A stretch of 37,596 bases of DNA, taken from Verrucomicrobiota bacterium. Its GTDB lineage: Bacteria; Verrucomicrobiota; Verrucomicrobiia; Opitutales; Opitutaceae. The stretch lies in contig JAQGON010000179.1 in assembly GCA_028293565.1 (NCBI GenBank), positions 1 to 37,596 on the forward strand, read 5' to 3'. Both the position numbers and the translations under genes were made by a program. Below are positions 23,944 through 34,455 of the stretch, one piece after another. The first letter of the stretch is position 1. Each line of letters starts with the position of its first letter. The notes under the pieces were generated by a model that was not told the DNA's origin, did not search any database, and saw only the letters and a program-made list of their open reading frames with translations.

Positions 23944-25695
23944 GGCGCGGTCGTTCCGCAGATAGATGCGGTATCCGCCGAGCTCCTCCTCGAGCCGGTA
24001 GTGCGCGGCGACGTAATCCTGGAGTTCGGGAAAGACCTGCAGCCCGGCCACCCGGCGATCGGTGTAGTTGAAGCTGCCTTCGCAGACGGCATCGACCAGG
24101 AAGGCGGGCTGGTTTTTTCGCAGGTCCCGCAGCGTTCGCTCGCGAAAGAAGGTCCGCATCGGGATCGCCTCGATCTCCCGGTAGTTGTTCGATTCGCGCG
24201 TTCCCTGGGGCAGCCCCGATTCGGTGTGAAGACGGGGAAACCATCCCCAGACCATCAGCGTGTCGCCAGGCCGGGCGAGTTCACGGAGCCGGGCGGACAC
24301 CGGATGCAGCGAGTTCCTCCGCGCCGCGACGAGCGAACCGATCGCCGGATGAGCCTCCCCGGCGCGGGTGACGATCTGGGGCACGATCGTGACGGCGAAA
24401 AAAGCCAGGGCGACGCCGGCCTGGCGGCAGCCCGCCCAGGGCGTCGCGCCGGCCGGTGGATTCCCGCGAAAGATCGCGATGAGCGAAAATCCCCCCAGCC
24501 ACGCCAGCGGCAGAAACAGAAAGTGAAGGTAATGCCCGAAAGGCCGGCCGGGATAAATCACCGTCCAGACGCCGACCGCCAGGAGGACCCACGCGGCCGC
24601 CAGCAGCGCGCGCGGCTGCAGCCGCGCGATTCCGCTGGAGAACGCCGCGGCCAGGGCGACGATGACCATGCCCCAGAAAAACGGGGCGAAGCCGTCGCTG
24701 TACGTGACGAAGCTTTCGATGAAATTTCCGAGCAGCGCCATCCGCGCCGCTTCGTACCCGCTCAGGTACGAGGCGTTCGACTCGATGTATGCCGCGTGAA
24801 ACTGCGCCCACAAACCGTAGACCGTGAGCGTCGCCGCCATCAGCGCGGCCGGGGCGGCCGCTCCGCCCATCAGGCTGAGCACCCGTGCGGCCCGCATCCG
24901 CCGGCTGGCCGCGGGAATCCAGCCCGCCCCGGCGAGGCCGATGCACCCGACGGCAACGCCGGGCAGGATGCCCTGCATCTTGGCGAACGGAAGGCAGCCC
25001 AGGCACGCTCCGGCCGCGATCAGCCGCCAGCGCCGGCTTTTTTCGGGGGTGTTCCCGGGCGTGCAGGCGACCGCCAGCAGCCACGCCGCGACGCCGAGCA
25101 GGCCGATTGAAAGCTGCTCGCTCGAATATTGGACAAATTCCCAGTTCGCCGTCAGCGCCACAAACGCGATGAACGGAAGCGCCGCCAGCCGCGCGGTTCC
25201 GTCGCTGGCGAACCGGCGAAAAACTCCGTACGTCGCCAGGGCCGCGACGAGGTGTGTGAACAGGGCGGCGACGCGGAGGCCGGCGTAGTCGACGCGGCCG
25301 TTGATCAGCAAGGCGGGCCAGAGAAAATAGGCGTTGAGTGGGCCCGACGTATGCAGGTCCACCGAGCGCCACGGCACCGGATCGCGCCAGTAGGTCAGCG
25401 CGGCGGCGCCATGCTGGGTCTCGTCGGGGTTCAGCAGCGGCCCCGCGAAAACCATCGGCCACCGGAACGCGCAGATCGCGGCGACCGTCACCAGGCCAAA
25501 GGTCGCGGGGTGGAGCAGCCAGCGCGGCCAACGGCGTGAGTTCGCCGGAGTCGCGGTCGACTCCTCAACCAGCTTGAGCGCAACCGTGACGACGAGGAAC
25601 GTTCCGGCGATCCACGCGATCGACCAATAACGAATCGGCGCGTCGTCGAACCACTGCAGCAATTCCGTCGGCACCAGGGCGAGAAGAGCGCTCAT
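23929..25695 (-). CDS. Polytopic membrane glycosyltransferase-like protein (GT-C/PMT type)
   Basis: 588 residues from ATG 25695. About 11 membrane helices. The first large outside loop has FAGPLLNPDETQHGAAALTYWRDPVPW, where Asp-Glu after the first helices is the usual GT39/ArnT-type catalytic position. A following DLHTSGPLNAYFLWPALLI and FAKMQGILPGVAVGCIGL also fit that fold. The C-terminal about 130 residues (LRELARPGDTLMVWGWFPRLHTESGLPQG to the end) are soluble and differ from the module in the other three membrane proteins. It likely transfers a sugar from a polyprenyl phosphate to a periplasmic acceptor. It is third in a minus-strand set after the SDR and DPM1-like genes, which could supply that donor (inference). 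Confidence 0.82.
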   Translation of the reverse strand: MSALLALVPTELLQWFDDAPIRYWSIAWIAGTFLVVTVALKLVEESTATPANSRRWPRWLLHPATFGLVTVAAICAFRWPMVFAGPLLNPDETQHGAAALTYWRDPVPWRSVDLHTSGPLNAYFLWPALLINGRVDYAGLRVAALFTHLVAALATYGVFRRFASDGTARLAALPFIAFVALTANWEFVQYSSEQLSIGLLGVAAWLLAVACTPGNTPEKSRRWRLIAAGACLGCLPFAKMQGILPGVAVGCIGLAGAGWIPAASRRMRAARVLSLMGGAAAPAALMAATLTVYGLWAQFHAAYIESNASYLSGYEAARMALLGNFIESFVTYSDGFAPFFWGMVIVALAAAFSSGIARLQPRALLAAAWVLLAVGVWTVIYPGRPFGHYLHFLFLPLAWLGGFSLIAIFRGNPPAGATPWAGCRQAGVALAFFAVTIVPQIVTRAGEAHPAIGSLVAARRNSLHPVSARLRELARPGDTLMVWGWFPRLHTESGLPQGTRESNNYREIEAIPMRTFFRERTLRDLRKNQPAFLVDAVCEGSFNYTDRRVAGLQVFPELQDYVAAHYRLEEELGGYRIYLRNDRASAAR

Positions 25696-25726
25696 CGGAT
25701 CCGGGAGTTCGCCCCGTCATCGGCCC

Positions 25727-25755
25727 GATTCGTGTGCATTCGTGTCCATGCGTGG
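25727..25755. repeat. Short-period spacer (ATTCGTGT type)
   Basis: GATTCGTGTGCATTCGTGTC plus CATGCGTGG: a roughly 10-bp unit repeated almost three times, in the 79-nt gap between the membrane protein and the DPM1-like GT2. Spurious ORFs through such sequence contain 'NHAWTRMHTN', a string I recall from annotation noise in PVC-group genomes. Confidence 0.55.
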
Positions 25756-25774
25756 TTTCCCACGGCGGGCGGCG

Positions 25775-26533
25775 TCAGCTCATGCGCCGGTAATCGCCGC
25801 GGCTGAAATATTTCTCGAGCCAGACATACGCGCAGATGAAAAAATAGCGGCTGCCCATTTCCTTGATCTTGAGCTTGGGGACGCCGTATTTCCGGTTCTG
25901 CCACGAGATCGGCGTGATGGCGTAGGTGTAGCCGCGCGTGATCGCCTTCAGCGGGATCTCGACGGTCAGGTTGAAGTGCGGCGCGAGGAACGGACGGCAG
26001 CCGTCGATGACCGTGCGGCGGTACGCCTTGAACGCGTTCGTCGTGTCGTTGAGCGGGATGGCGAAGCCCACGCGCACGAGGAAATTCGCGAGCCGGTTCA
26101 CCTTCAGCTTCACCCAGGGGTAATCGATGACCTCGCTGCCCTGGATGAACCGGCTGCCGAACGCGCAGTCGTAACCCTGGTTCAGGAGTTCCCAGTACTT
26201 GACGGCGTGCGCGGGGGAATCCGACGAATCGGCCATCATGATCACGACGGCGTCGCCGCGGCTCTGGTCGATGCCCCACACCACCGCGCGGCCGAAGCCG
26301 TTCTGCCCGGCGTTCCGGGTCGGCGCCAGCGTCGGGATTTTCGCCTTCAGCTCCTGCAGCACGGCCCACGTCCGGTCCGTGCTGCCGTCGTCGACCACCA
26401 CGATCTCGTGGTCGATGCCCGCGGCGGTGAAGGTCCGGTGGATGTCCTCGACCGTGGCCGGCAGCGACTCCTCCTCATCGCGGGCGGGAATGATGACCGA
26501 GAACAGTTTCAGCGGGGCGGCTTGTGGGGACAT
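25775..26533 (-). CDS. GT2 glycosyltransferase, dolichol/polyprenyl-phosphate mannosyltransferase (DPM1) like
   Basis: 252 residues from ATG 26533. Single GT-A domain: FSVIIPARDEEESLPATV, HEIVVVDDGSTDRTWAVL, APTRNAGQNGFGRAVVWGI, GDAVVIMMADSSDSPAHAVKYW (donor/metal site), AFGSRFIQGSEVIDYPWVK and NDTTNAFKAYRRTVIDG. WQNRKYGVPKLKIKEMGSRYF is the segment that meets the membrane lipid. There are no full C-terminal helices, as in the short DPM1 class. It probably moves a sugar from a nucleotide to polyprenyl phosphate at the inner membrane. The epimerase gene lies 15 nt upstream and the GT-C-like gene follows, so the three look like one pathway. Confidence 0.9.
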   Translation of the reverse strand: MSPQAAPLKLFSVIIPARDEEESLPATVEDIHRTFTAAGIDHEIVVVDDGSTDRTWAVLQELKAKIPTLAPTRNAGQNGFGRAVVWGIDQSRGDAVVIMMADSSDSPAHAVKYWELLNQGYDCAFGSRFIQGSEVIDYPWVKLKVNRLANFLVRVGFAIPLNDTTNAFKAYRRTVIDGCRPFLAPHFNLTVEIPLKAITRGYTYAITPISWQNRKYGVPKLKIKEMGSRYFFICAYVWLEKYFSRGDYRRMS

Positions 26534-26548
26534 GAAGCGCGACGAAAA

Positions 26549-27622
26549 TCAGAGCGGAGCGGAGATGTCGAGCCAGCCCGGATGGTCGCGCGCATGTCCG
26601 GCGATCTCGTCGAGGACGGACTCCAGCGGCGTCTGCGGTCGCCAGTCCCAGAGCCGCGTCGCCTTCGCGTGGTCGAGCACGATCCACGGGATGTCGAAGG
26701 GTCGGGGGGCGGGGTCGGAGCCGACCGGGTGCGGCCCGAAGCGCGCGTCGCACCAGCCGGTCAGCTGCCGCAGCGAAACCGCCGAGGCGGCCCCGCCGGA
26801 AAAATTGGCGACCCGGTCGGCGGGCGGCAGCTTGGGGGCGGCGAACTGTTTGGCCAGCAGCGGGGCGAGATCGCGCGGATGCAGGCAGTCCCGCACCTGG
26901 TGCCCGTGTCCGCCGAAGCCGATGTACTTCAGCGGGCGCCGGCGCAGATGGCTGTTGAGCCAGTAGGCGAAGATTCCCTGGTCCGCGCGCCCGAACTGCC
27001 CCGCGCCCGCGAGCACGCCGCAGCGGTTGATGAAGACCGGCAGGTTGAACGTCTCGCCGTACTCCAGCGCGAGCGCCTCGCTCGCGAGCTTGGTGGCGCC
27101 GTAGAGCGAGACCGGGGCGAGGGTGGCAAAGCTTTCATCGACACCCTGCGCGGTGAGCCCGGGCGAAAGCGTCGCCGACGCATCGGGACGGAACGCGCCG
27201 TTGGCCTCGGCCACGGCGAGGGCCGCGAGCGGCCCGATGGAGTAGACGCGGCTCGTGCTGAGCAGGATGAAACCCGCGCGGTGCAGCTTGCAGTATTCGA
27301 GCAGGTTGACGGTGCCGGAGAGGTTGTGCTCGACCAGCTGGCGCGAGCTCGTCCGTCCGTCGACGCCCGCCAGCACGCTGGGATTGGCGGCGGCGTCGAT
27401 GACCCAGTCGCACGCCGGGAGCGGCTCGACGTCGCTCGGCGCGCGGAGATCGCCGTGAAAAAGCCGGACTCCCATCGCCTTCAGCTCGGCGCGGTTTGTT
27501 TCGCTCCCGGGACGGATGAAATTATCGAATCCAGAAACCTGATGGCTGGAATCGGCCTGGAGGAGGGCGCGGGCCAGGGTGCTCCCGACGAATCCGCACA
27601 CCCCTGAGATCAGGATTTTCAT
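26549..27622 (-). CDS. NAD-dependent nucleotide-sugar epimerase, CDP-paratose/tyvelose 2-epimerase like
   Basis: 357 residues from ATG 27622. Extended SDR: MKILISGVCGFVGSTLARAL (1-20), GFDNFIRPGSETNRAEL, FHGDLRAPSDV, AAANPSVLAGV, LSTSRVYSIGPL and the active-site SLYGATKLASEALA (Tyr and Lys present). FINRCGVLAGAGQFGRADQGIFAYW and HQVRDCLHPRDLAPLL match the DQG and QVRD-x-LH features of CDP-tyvelose/paratose 2-epimerases. It is probably a C2 epimerase of a nucleotide sugar; the base and sugar are uncertain. It is first in a minus-strand set with the DPM1-like GT2 and GT-C-like protein, suggesting it makes the sugar those enzymes move. Confidence 0.87.
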   Translation of the reverse strand: MKILISGVCGFVGSTLARALLQADSSHQVSGFDNFIRPGSETNRAELKAMGVRLFHGDLRAPSDVEPLPACDWVIDAAANPSVLAGVDGRTSSRQLVEHNLSGTVNLLEYCKLHRAGFILLSTSRVYSIGPLAALAVAEANGAFRPDASATLSPGLTAQGVDESFATLAPVSLYGATKLASEALALEYGETFNLPVFINRCGVLAGAGQFGRADQGIFAYWLNSHLRRRPLKYIGFGGHGHQVRDCLHPRDLAPLLAKQFAAPKLPPADRVANFSGGAASAVSLRQLTGWCDARFGPHPVGSDPAPRPFDIPWIVLDHAKATRLWDWRPQTPLESVLDEIAGHARDHPGWLDISAPL

Positions 27623-27690
27623 CGGTTCGAGGGAAACACGGGAGCCACGGTGGCGGAAGGCTTTTCTGGCTTCGGGAAACCAGCAGCCGG

Positions 27691-27897
27691 CTATCAGCTA
27701 TCAGCTATCAGCTATCAGCTATCAGCTATCAGCTATCAGCTATCAGCTATCAGCTATCAGCTATCAGCTATCAGCTATCAGCCGCGTCGCGGTCCCTTAT
27801 CAGACCTTGGACAGAATGTCTTGAAACAAAGTGGAAGGATGTGCTGATCGCGCCCTGACAGCTGATGGCTGACCGCTGACAGCTGATCGCCGACCGC
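27691..27897. repeat. Heptamer tandem repeat (13 perfect copies) plus degenerate flank
   Basis: 27691-27782 is (CTATCAG)x13, perfect as far as read. The flank at 27855-27897 holds degenerate relatives (CAGCTGATGGCTGACCGC). It occupies most of the gap between the epimerase gene (starts 27622) and the exported protein gene (ends 27901), both on the minus strand. Seven is coprime with three, so any frame through it reads as a 7-residue repeat (YQLSAIS), which should not be annotated as protein. Copy number could vary between strains by slippage. Confidence 0.95.
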
Positions 27898-27900
27898 TTC

Positions 27901-28449
27901 CTATTTCTTGGCCGCGGTGGCGGCTGCTTTCTTTTGCGCGGCCTCGTACGCTTTCCGGTGCTCCATTCCGATTTCGAGGAGATCCGTCACGAGCATCCGC
28001 GCCTCGCGTTCCTGGACTTCCGGCGGGCCGACGGGGGGCGGGAGCGGCGGACTGATTGCGACGACGGCGTTGCCCAGCGACGGCGACAAGCCGCCGCCGA
28101 CCTGGACTGGCGACTGACGCAGCCGAAGCGTGTAATGTTCGCCGTTCGCGCTGATCACGGCCTCGTCGAGTTCCGACACGTAGCTGATCGCCGTGACTTC
28201 ATCCACCGTGCTCCCCACGGGAATCCAGAAACTCTGCTTGTCGCTGAGCCGCGTGACGCTCACCAGCACGTCCTTTCCCTTCGCGATCATTCCGCCCAGC
28301 TGGTATTTCGCGGCGTCCGAGGCCGCCGTGGTGCCGGCGCGCGGCGGAAGAAAAGGCGACGCTGACGGCAGCGTTTGGCCCGGGGCGGAAGCCGCCATCA
28401 TCATCGCGAGGAAAACCAGCCCGGTCAGGGGAAAGCGCCGAGGGTGCAT
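27901..28449 (-). CDS. Small exported protein of unknown function
   Basis: 182 residues from ATG 28449. The N-terminus MHPRRFPLTGLVFLAMMMAASAPGQ has a positive start, a hydrophobic core and a plausible cleavage after ASA, so a Sec signal peptide is likely. Residues about 48-110 form a beta-rich block (LGGMIAKGKDVLVSVTRLS, SFWIPVGSTVDEVTAISYVSELDEAVISANGEHYTLRL) that resembles small periplasmic domains of the GspC/PulC kind; this likeness is weak. A Pro-rich linker (PPLPPPVGPPEV) and a charged Ala/Lys tail (EAAQKKAAATAAKK) follow. No known family can be named with confidence. It lies between the heptamer repeat and the 40-bp inverted repeat. Confidence 0.75.
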   Translation of the reverse strand: MHPRRFPLTGLVFLAMMMAASAPGQTLPSASPFLPPRAGTTAASDAAKYQLGGMIAKGKDVLVSVTRLSDKQSFWIPVGSTVDEVTAISYVSELDEAVISANGEHYTLRLRQSPVQVGGGLSPSLGNAVVAISPPLPPPVGPPEVQEREARMLVTDLLEIGMEHRKAYEAAQKKAAATAAKK

Positions 28450-28556
28450 GGAGTAAGTTGGAACGCGGGCGAACGTAGCCGAGATTCTGAAAAACGCGAG
28501 CGGCCCTTGGGCGGACGGAACGAGCTAGGCGGAGCGGGGCGAACCGGGGTCCCGAT

Positions 28557-28759
28557 CGAACATCGAACGCCCAACTTTCAACTTCCAACATTGAATTCCT
28601 GAGCAAGCTCCGGATCCGCGCCGCCGCTCAGGCAGGTGCACCTATATCGGATCTGACATGATCGGCGGCGGCAGTTCCGAGGTTCACCGGATAGGATGTC
28701 TTGGTACCACCGTGCGGGCATTCAATGTTGGAAGTTGAAAGTTGGGCGTTCGATGTTCG
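28557..28759. repeat. MITE-like element with perfect 40-bp terminal inverted repeats
   Basis: 28557-28596 and 28720-28759 are exact reverse complements (40 of 40), enclosing 123 nt. The arm has an internal 7-bp rhythm (CAACTTTCAACTTCCAACAT) and is AT-rich against its surroundings. There is no gene inside. It fills 28450-28781, between the ends and starts of two minus-strand exported protein genes. It may be a small non-autonomous mobile element or a long-stem transcript structure. No target-site duplication is obvious. Confidence 0.88.
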
Positions 28760-28781
28760 TCCGGGTGCGCCGAAGGCGGAT

Positions 28782-31208
28782 CTATTTCACCAGATAAATC
28801 TCAATCAACGTGACGCCGGTATCCGGCGTGCCAGCGGAGCTGGTGGCCTGGAGCGAATAGACTCCGGCCGGCAGATCCAGCACGATGGCGGCATCCTTGC
28901 TGCCGGGGGGCAGCGCGAAGGCGCCGACGCGACCCGAGGCCGTCGTGATCGGATGGGTGTCGGCCGGCTCGGTCCAGTTGTCGTTGGTCGCAACAATTTC
29001 ACCGGTGGATTTGTAGAGCGTGAGGACCGGGTCCGAGAGCGGAAAGGCGACGCCGTACTGCGAGAGCGCCGGTCCGACGACCCGGAGCAGCACCCGCGCC
29101 GGACGGCCGAAGCCCTGTGGGTCGACGATCACAAAACCCGCCGTCGCGACTTTCTCGCCGGGCCCGGTGCGGGCGCGGAGCGAGAGATTCATGATCTCGC
29201 CGGGAACGATGTCGGACGGGATGCGGTAGATCTCGAGCAGTCCCACGCCGGAAGCGCCGGATTGGTCCACGAGCTGGAGCGTCGTGTTGCCGGTGCCGAA
29301 GGCGCGGAGCATGGCGGAATCGTTGCTCGCCACGCCGAAGGGAAACGCGCCCACCTCGGCGGCCTTGTCCCTGGTGATCGGATCGCTCGACCAATTGTCG
29401 TTGTTCGCGAGGAGCTGTCCCGTCGTGTTGTAGAGGTTCAGAACGGGATTGGGCAGGGCCGCGGCGACGCCGTACGTCCTGAGCGCGGGGCCCGCGCCGC
29501 GGAGAAGGGTCGGCAGGCCGAGCGCGCCCGCGTTGATCTTAACCGCGAGGCCCGCGATCGCCGTGTCGTCGCCGGTGCCGACGAACGCGCGGCCCGAGAG
29601 GTTGGCGAGAAACGGCACGTGATACGAATCATACTCGAGGCGAACGACGTCCGTCAGGACCGGGCCGGCGGCGCCGGTCACGCGCAGCTGGTAGCGACCG
29701 AAATTCACCGTGTCGAAATTCGGAATGCTGAGACTGTCGGAAGTCGTCTCTCCCGGCAGCGGCTGGCCGTCGAGGGCGAACCATCGATAGACGAACGGCC
29801 CGGTGCCCGTGAGGCGGGCCGAAAGCACGACGGTCGTTGCCCTGGCGGGCGTGACGCTGGTGGCCGCAATGTTCGCCATCGCCGGGAACACGGACACCGA
29901 CTGGTTCGTGAGCAGGCGGACCGTGCCGGCGAGCAGCTTTCCGTCCGGGGTGAGCTTCATCGGGAGGCCGTAGGTCTCGCCGCCGTAAAACGTCGGATCG
30001 TCCACGATCCCGGTGGCGGTGATCGCCGCCCGATGCAGGATGCCCAAAAAACTCAGGTAGAACATCCGGGAATTGGCGGCATCGATCGCGAAACTCATCG
30101 TTTCAAAGAGATTTGTGCCGGTCCATGCCGGGTCGGCCGTTCCGTCGCTCTTCAGCTTGGCGAGAAATGGCCCTTCGTGGCTGAAGATGTACTTTCGCAC
30201 CAGCAGGCTCCCGTCCATCAGCGGGTAGGCGTCACAGCTGCTGCCGAACGAATTGGATGCAGCGAAACCAGGATCGTCCTGGCCGTCGGGCAGCAGCCGG
30301 TGAATAAAACCATAGGCGATGGAGTAAGCCGGGTCGGACCAGCTGCCGCTGAGGACAATGCGGCCGGAGGAATTGAGCCTCATGCCGGTGATGCGTCCGG
30401 GCGGCGCCGTGGCCGTGAAGGCGGTGTCGACCGATGCATCAACGTTCAATCGCGCGATCCGGTTTCCCTGGGTCACGAGGATTTTGCCGTCGGGCTGGAC
30501 GAGCGCGGCGTCAAGCCCCGTGGTGGCGCCGAAACCCACGGGAAGGACAAACGCCTTCTGGGTTCCGTCCACGCCGAGACGGTGCGGCGCCTGGCTCATG
30601 ATCAGGTCGCCCGCGGGAAGCACGGCGAGCACGGTGTTGCCGTTCGTCTGGAGAAAGACCGACGGATCGCGGCTGCCGTCGGCGTTGAGCCGGATCACGG
30701 ACAAGCGCGTGCCGGAGTTGTAAGGGTCGCCGGCCGGATAACACTGCACGATCAGGCTGCCATCCGCGGCGCCTGGAAAGACCTCGACGGGCCGGAGGTC
30801 GGCGGGAATCGAGGCATTGAAGGTCGGGTCGACGGGCGACGGCGGAAAGGGCAGCACGTTGATCGTGAGGATCGGGCTGATGTCGGGCACGCCGCCGGCC
30901 GTGGCCCTGGCCTGATAGTTGCCGCTGTCGGCGGCGGTGAGGTTGGTGATGGCGAACGACGCGGCGGTGGCGCCGGAAATCGGGACATCGTCGTGGTACC
31001 ATTGGACGTTCGCATACGAGGACGACTGCACGAAAGCGAACTGGAGGGGCGTGCCCGGAGGATATTGGCGCGGGAACGAGGGACTCCGCCGTCCTTGGAC
31101 GGAGACCTGAATTTCCGCGGACGAGTGCGATACGAAGACCAGGCAGGAGGCGGCAGCGAGGGAGGACAGGGCTGCGCGGCGAAAGAAGGAGAGCGGATGG
31201 AGAGCCAT
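28782..31208 (-). CDS. Large exported protein with Ig-like domains, delta-60 repeats and two C-terminal repeats
   Basis: 808 residues from ATG 31208 ([25 protein letters not shown], signal peptide). A longer start at 31313 would translate REP-C sequence. After the signal comes an Ig-like domain ([22 protein letters not shown] to [10 protein letters not shown]). Then follow units like '[12 protein letters not shown]', '[19 protein letters not shown]' and '[11 protein letters not shown]', typical of delta-60 beta-propeller repeats, and a second Ig-like part ([16 protein letters not shown]). The last about 260 residues are two tandem units of about 125 residues, each with [18 protein letters not shown], a dP-x-L-x-LY-x-TG strand, NNDNW/TNDNW and LLEIY/LIEIY. 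It is likely surface-exposed or secreted. Similar C-terminal repeats are, as I recall, common in Opitutaceae. Function unknown. Confidence 0.87.
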   Translation of the reverse strand: MALHPLSFFRRAALSSLAAASCLVFVSHSSAEIQVSVQGRRSPSFPRQYPPGTPLQFAFVQSSSYANVQWYHDDVPISGATAASFAITNLTAADSGNYQARATAGGVPDISPILTINVLPFPPSPVDPTFNASIPADLRPVEVFPGAADGSLIVQCYPAGDPYNSGTRLSVIRLNADGSRDPSVFLQTNGNTVLAVLPAGDLIMSQAPHRLGVDGTQKAFVLPVGFGATTGLDAALVQPDGKILVTQGNRIARLNVDASVDTAFTATAPPGRITGMRLNSSGRIVLSGSWSDPAYSIAYGFIHRLLPDGQDDPGFAASNSFGSSCDAYPLMDGSLLVRKYIFSHEGPFLAKLKSDGTADPAWTGTNLFETMSFAIDAANSRMFYLSFLGILHRAAITATGIVDDPTFYGGETYGLPMKLTPDGKLLAGTVRLLTNQSVSVFPAMANIAATSVTPARATTVVLSARLTGTGPFVYRWFALDGQPLPGETTSDSLSIPNFDTVNFGRYQLRVTGAAGPVLTDVVRLEYDSYHVPFLANLSGRAFVGTGDDTAIAGLAVKINAGALGLPTLLRGAGPALRTYGVAAALPNPVLNLYNTTGQLLANNDNWSSDPITRDKAAEVGAFPFGVASNDSAMLRAFGTGNTTLQLVDQSGASGVGLLEIYRIPSDIVPGEIMNLSLRARTGPGEKVATAGFVIVDPQGFGRPARVLLRVVGPALSQYGVAFPLSDPVLTLYKSTGEIVATNDNWTEPADTHPITTASGRVGAFALPPGSKDAAIVLDLPAGVYSLQATSSAGTPDTGVTLIEIYLVK

Positions 31209-31250
31209 GATGACGTACCCGACAAGGGAACGCCCGAGACCCGCTATCCG

Positions 31251-31354
31251 GGGTGGCACGGGTCTCCTGACCCGTTTGGGTGTGGTCGGTCCGCGCGGGG
31301 GCGACGGGCTCAACGGTTTTGCTTGAGCCCATCCTCACGGGTCGGAGACCCGTG
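31251..31354. repeat. REP-C hairpin pair joined to the pnp stop codon
   Basis: The left copy, near 31253-31275 (GGTGGCACGGGTCTCCTGAC), can pair as CACGGGTC with GACCCGT-like sequence. The right copy at 31336-31354 is the same perfect palindrome as at 16642-16660. On the minus strand the pnp TAG stop (31355-31357) is followed immediately by CACGGGTCTCCGACCCGTG. The hairpin thus begins at the first base after the stop and could protect the pnp mRNA 3' end. Confidence 0.8.
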
Positions 31355-33574
<2,220 letters not shown>

Positions 33575-33607
33575 TGGATCGGACGGATTTTCGGATGCGG
33601 ACTGACG

Positions 33608-33661
33608 GCGCAGGCTTCCCGCCTGCTGGGTTTTGGACGAAGGCAGGCGGAATGCCTGCGC
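33608..33661. repeat. Imperfect 19-bp inverted repeat between rpsO and pnp
   Basis: 33608-33626 (GCGCAGGCTTCCCGCCTGC) and 33643-33661 are reverse complements with one mismatch, separated by a 16-nt loop. The repeat lies in the leader of pnp, 34 nt or more upstream of the start codon. It might be a processing site or another dispersed repeat. Other copies were not seen in the window. Confidence 0.7.
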
Positions 33662-33821
33662 TGCGTTTGGCGGCCGGAATGGCCGCGGGTGGGTGATGAG
33701 TGCGGACCCACTTAATCTTCCCGGTTCAGACTCGAGAGATTTCCGTTTGGCGTCCCGGCGCGTCCGGCGCGGAGGCGGCAAGCGGAAATGTCCCGGTCCT
33801 GGTGCGAGTGTCGTAAAGACA

Positions 33822-33850
33822 ACGGGCGACCCGCGGATCGGGTCGCCCGT
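33822..33850 (-). terminator. Strong hairpin after rpsO
   Basis: A perfect 12-bp stem, ACGGGCGACCCG (33822-33833) with CGGGTCGCCCGT (33839-33850), around a 5-nt loop. It begins 14 nt after the rpsO stop in the minus direction and is followed by TTGTCTTTAC, a weak T-rich run. It may be a Rho-independent terminator or the rpsO-pnp intercistronic hairpin, which in Escherichia coli includes an RNase III site. Which role applies here cannot be told. Confidence 0.75.
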
Positions 33851-33863
33851 GCGATCAAGGTGG

Positions 33864-34127
33864 TTACTTGCGGAGATTCAGCTTCTGGAGGAGTTCGCTG
33901 TATTTCGGGAGGTCGTGCTTCTTGAGGTAATCAAGCAGCTTGCGACGGCGGCTGGCCATCTGGAGGAGTCCGCGGCGCGAGTGGAAGTCCTTGCGGTGGG
34001 TGCGGAGGTGCTCGGTCAAATGGTTGATCCGGGCGGTCAGCAGGGCGACTTGGACTTCGGAAGAGCCCGTGTCCTTCTCGTGGGTTTTGTATTCGGCGAT
34101 GATTTCAGGTTTGACGACTGTTGGCAT
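33864..34127 (-). CDS. rpsO: 30S ribosomal protein S15
   Basis: 87 residues from ATG 34127. The primary 16S rRNA-binding protein of the platform, binding the h20-h22 junction. S15 signatures are plain: [46 protein letters not shown], then [16 protein letters not shown]. Length is typical (about 89). It lacks a clear Shine-Dalgarno sequence. A strong hairpin follows, then pnp, the usual bacterial pair. Confidence 0.98.
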   Translation of the reverse strand: MPTVVKPEIIAEYKTHEKDTGSSEVQVALLTARINHLTEHLRTHRKDFHSRRGLLQMASRRRKLLDYLKKHDLPKYSELLQKLNLRK

Positions 34128-34455
34128 GGTTTTGGATTCAGGGTTGGCACGACTGTAGGGAACCCTCGCGGGCTCCGTGAGACCCGCCCCGCCCCGAGAA
34201 TTCGGGGTTGAGCCGGCCTCACCGTTCTAATCCCGCGGGTGCGGGACCAGTCATGGTGGCCACCCGCAACCGGCGGGTTTCCACTAACGCAAGGAGGCAG
34301 ATTCCCGATCCGGCGCGGCTGGCGCAAGCGAAAATTTTCGGCGGGCAAAGCAGTTCCGGTTTACGATCGCCGGACATCGGATTCGTCCGGCCGCGGCCTC
34401 GTCGTCGGCCGCCTGCATTCCGCTGCAATCGTCCCTCCGGCCGCGCAAATCCGGC
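34128..34455. other. Gene-free interval upstream of rpsO
   Basis: About 330 nt between the end of the DUF721 gene and the rpsO start. It must hold the rpsO promoter; no consensus -35/-10 pair stood out. Small hairpins are visible: TCCCGC (34231-34236) with GCGGGA (34241-34246), and CCCGC with GCGGG near 34263-34277. No ORF with family features was found, and the GC-rich open frames here lack any recognisable motif. Confidence 0.5.

Noticed and set aside
27579-27824. Small protein with YQLSAIS repeats
   Set aside because: Translation of the heptamer DNA repeat; the same repeat is read in other frames and no real gene context exists.
27901-31208. PEP-CTERM/exosortase or other C-terminal sorting tag on the exported proteins
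   Set aside because: Neither C-terminus has a PEP motif followed by a membrane helix and Arg cluster; no exosortase-like gene in the window.
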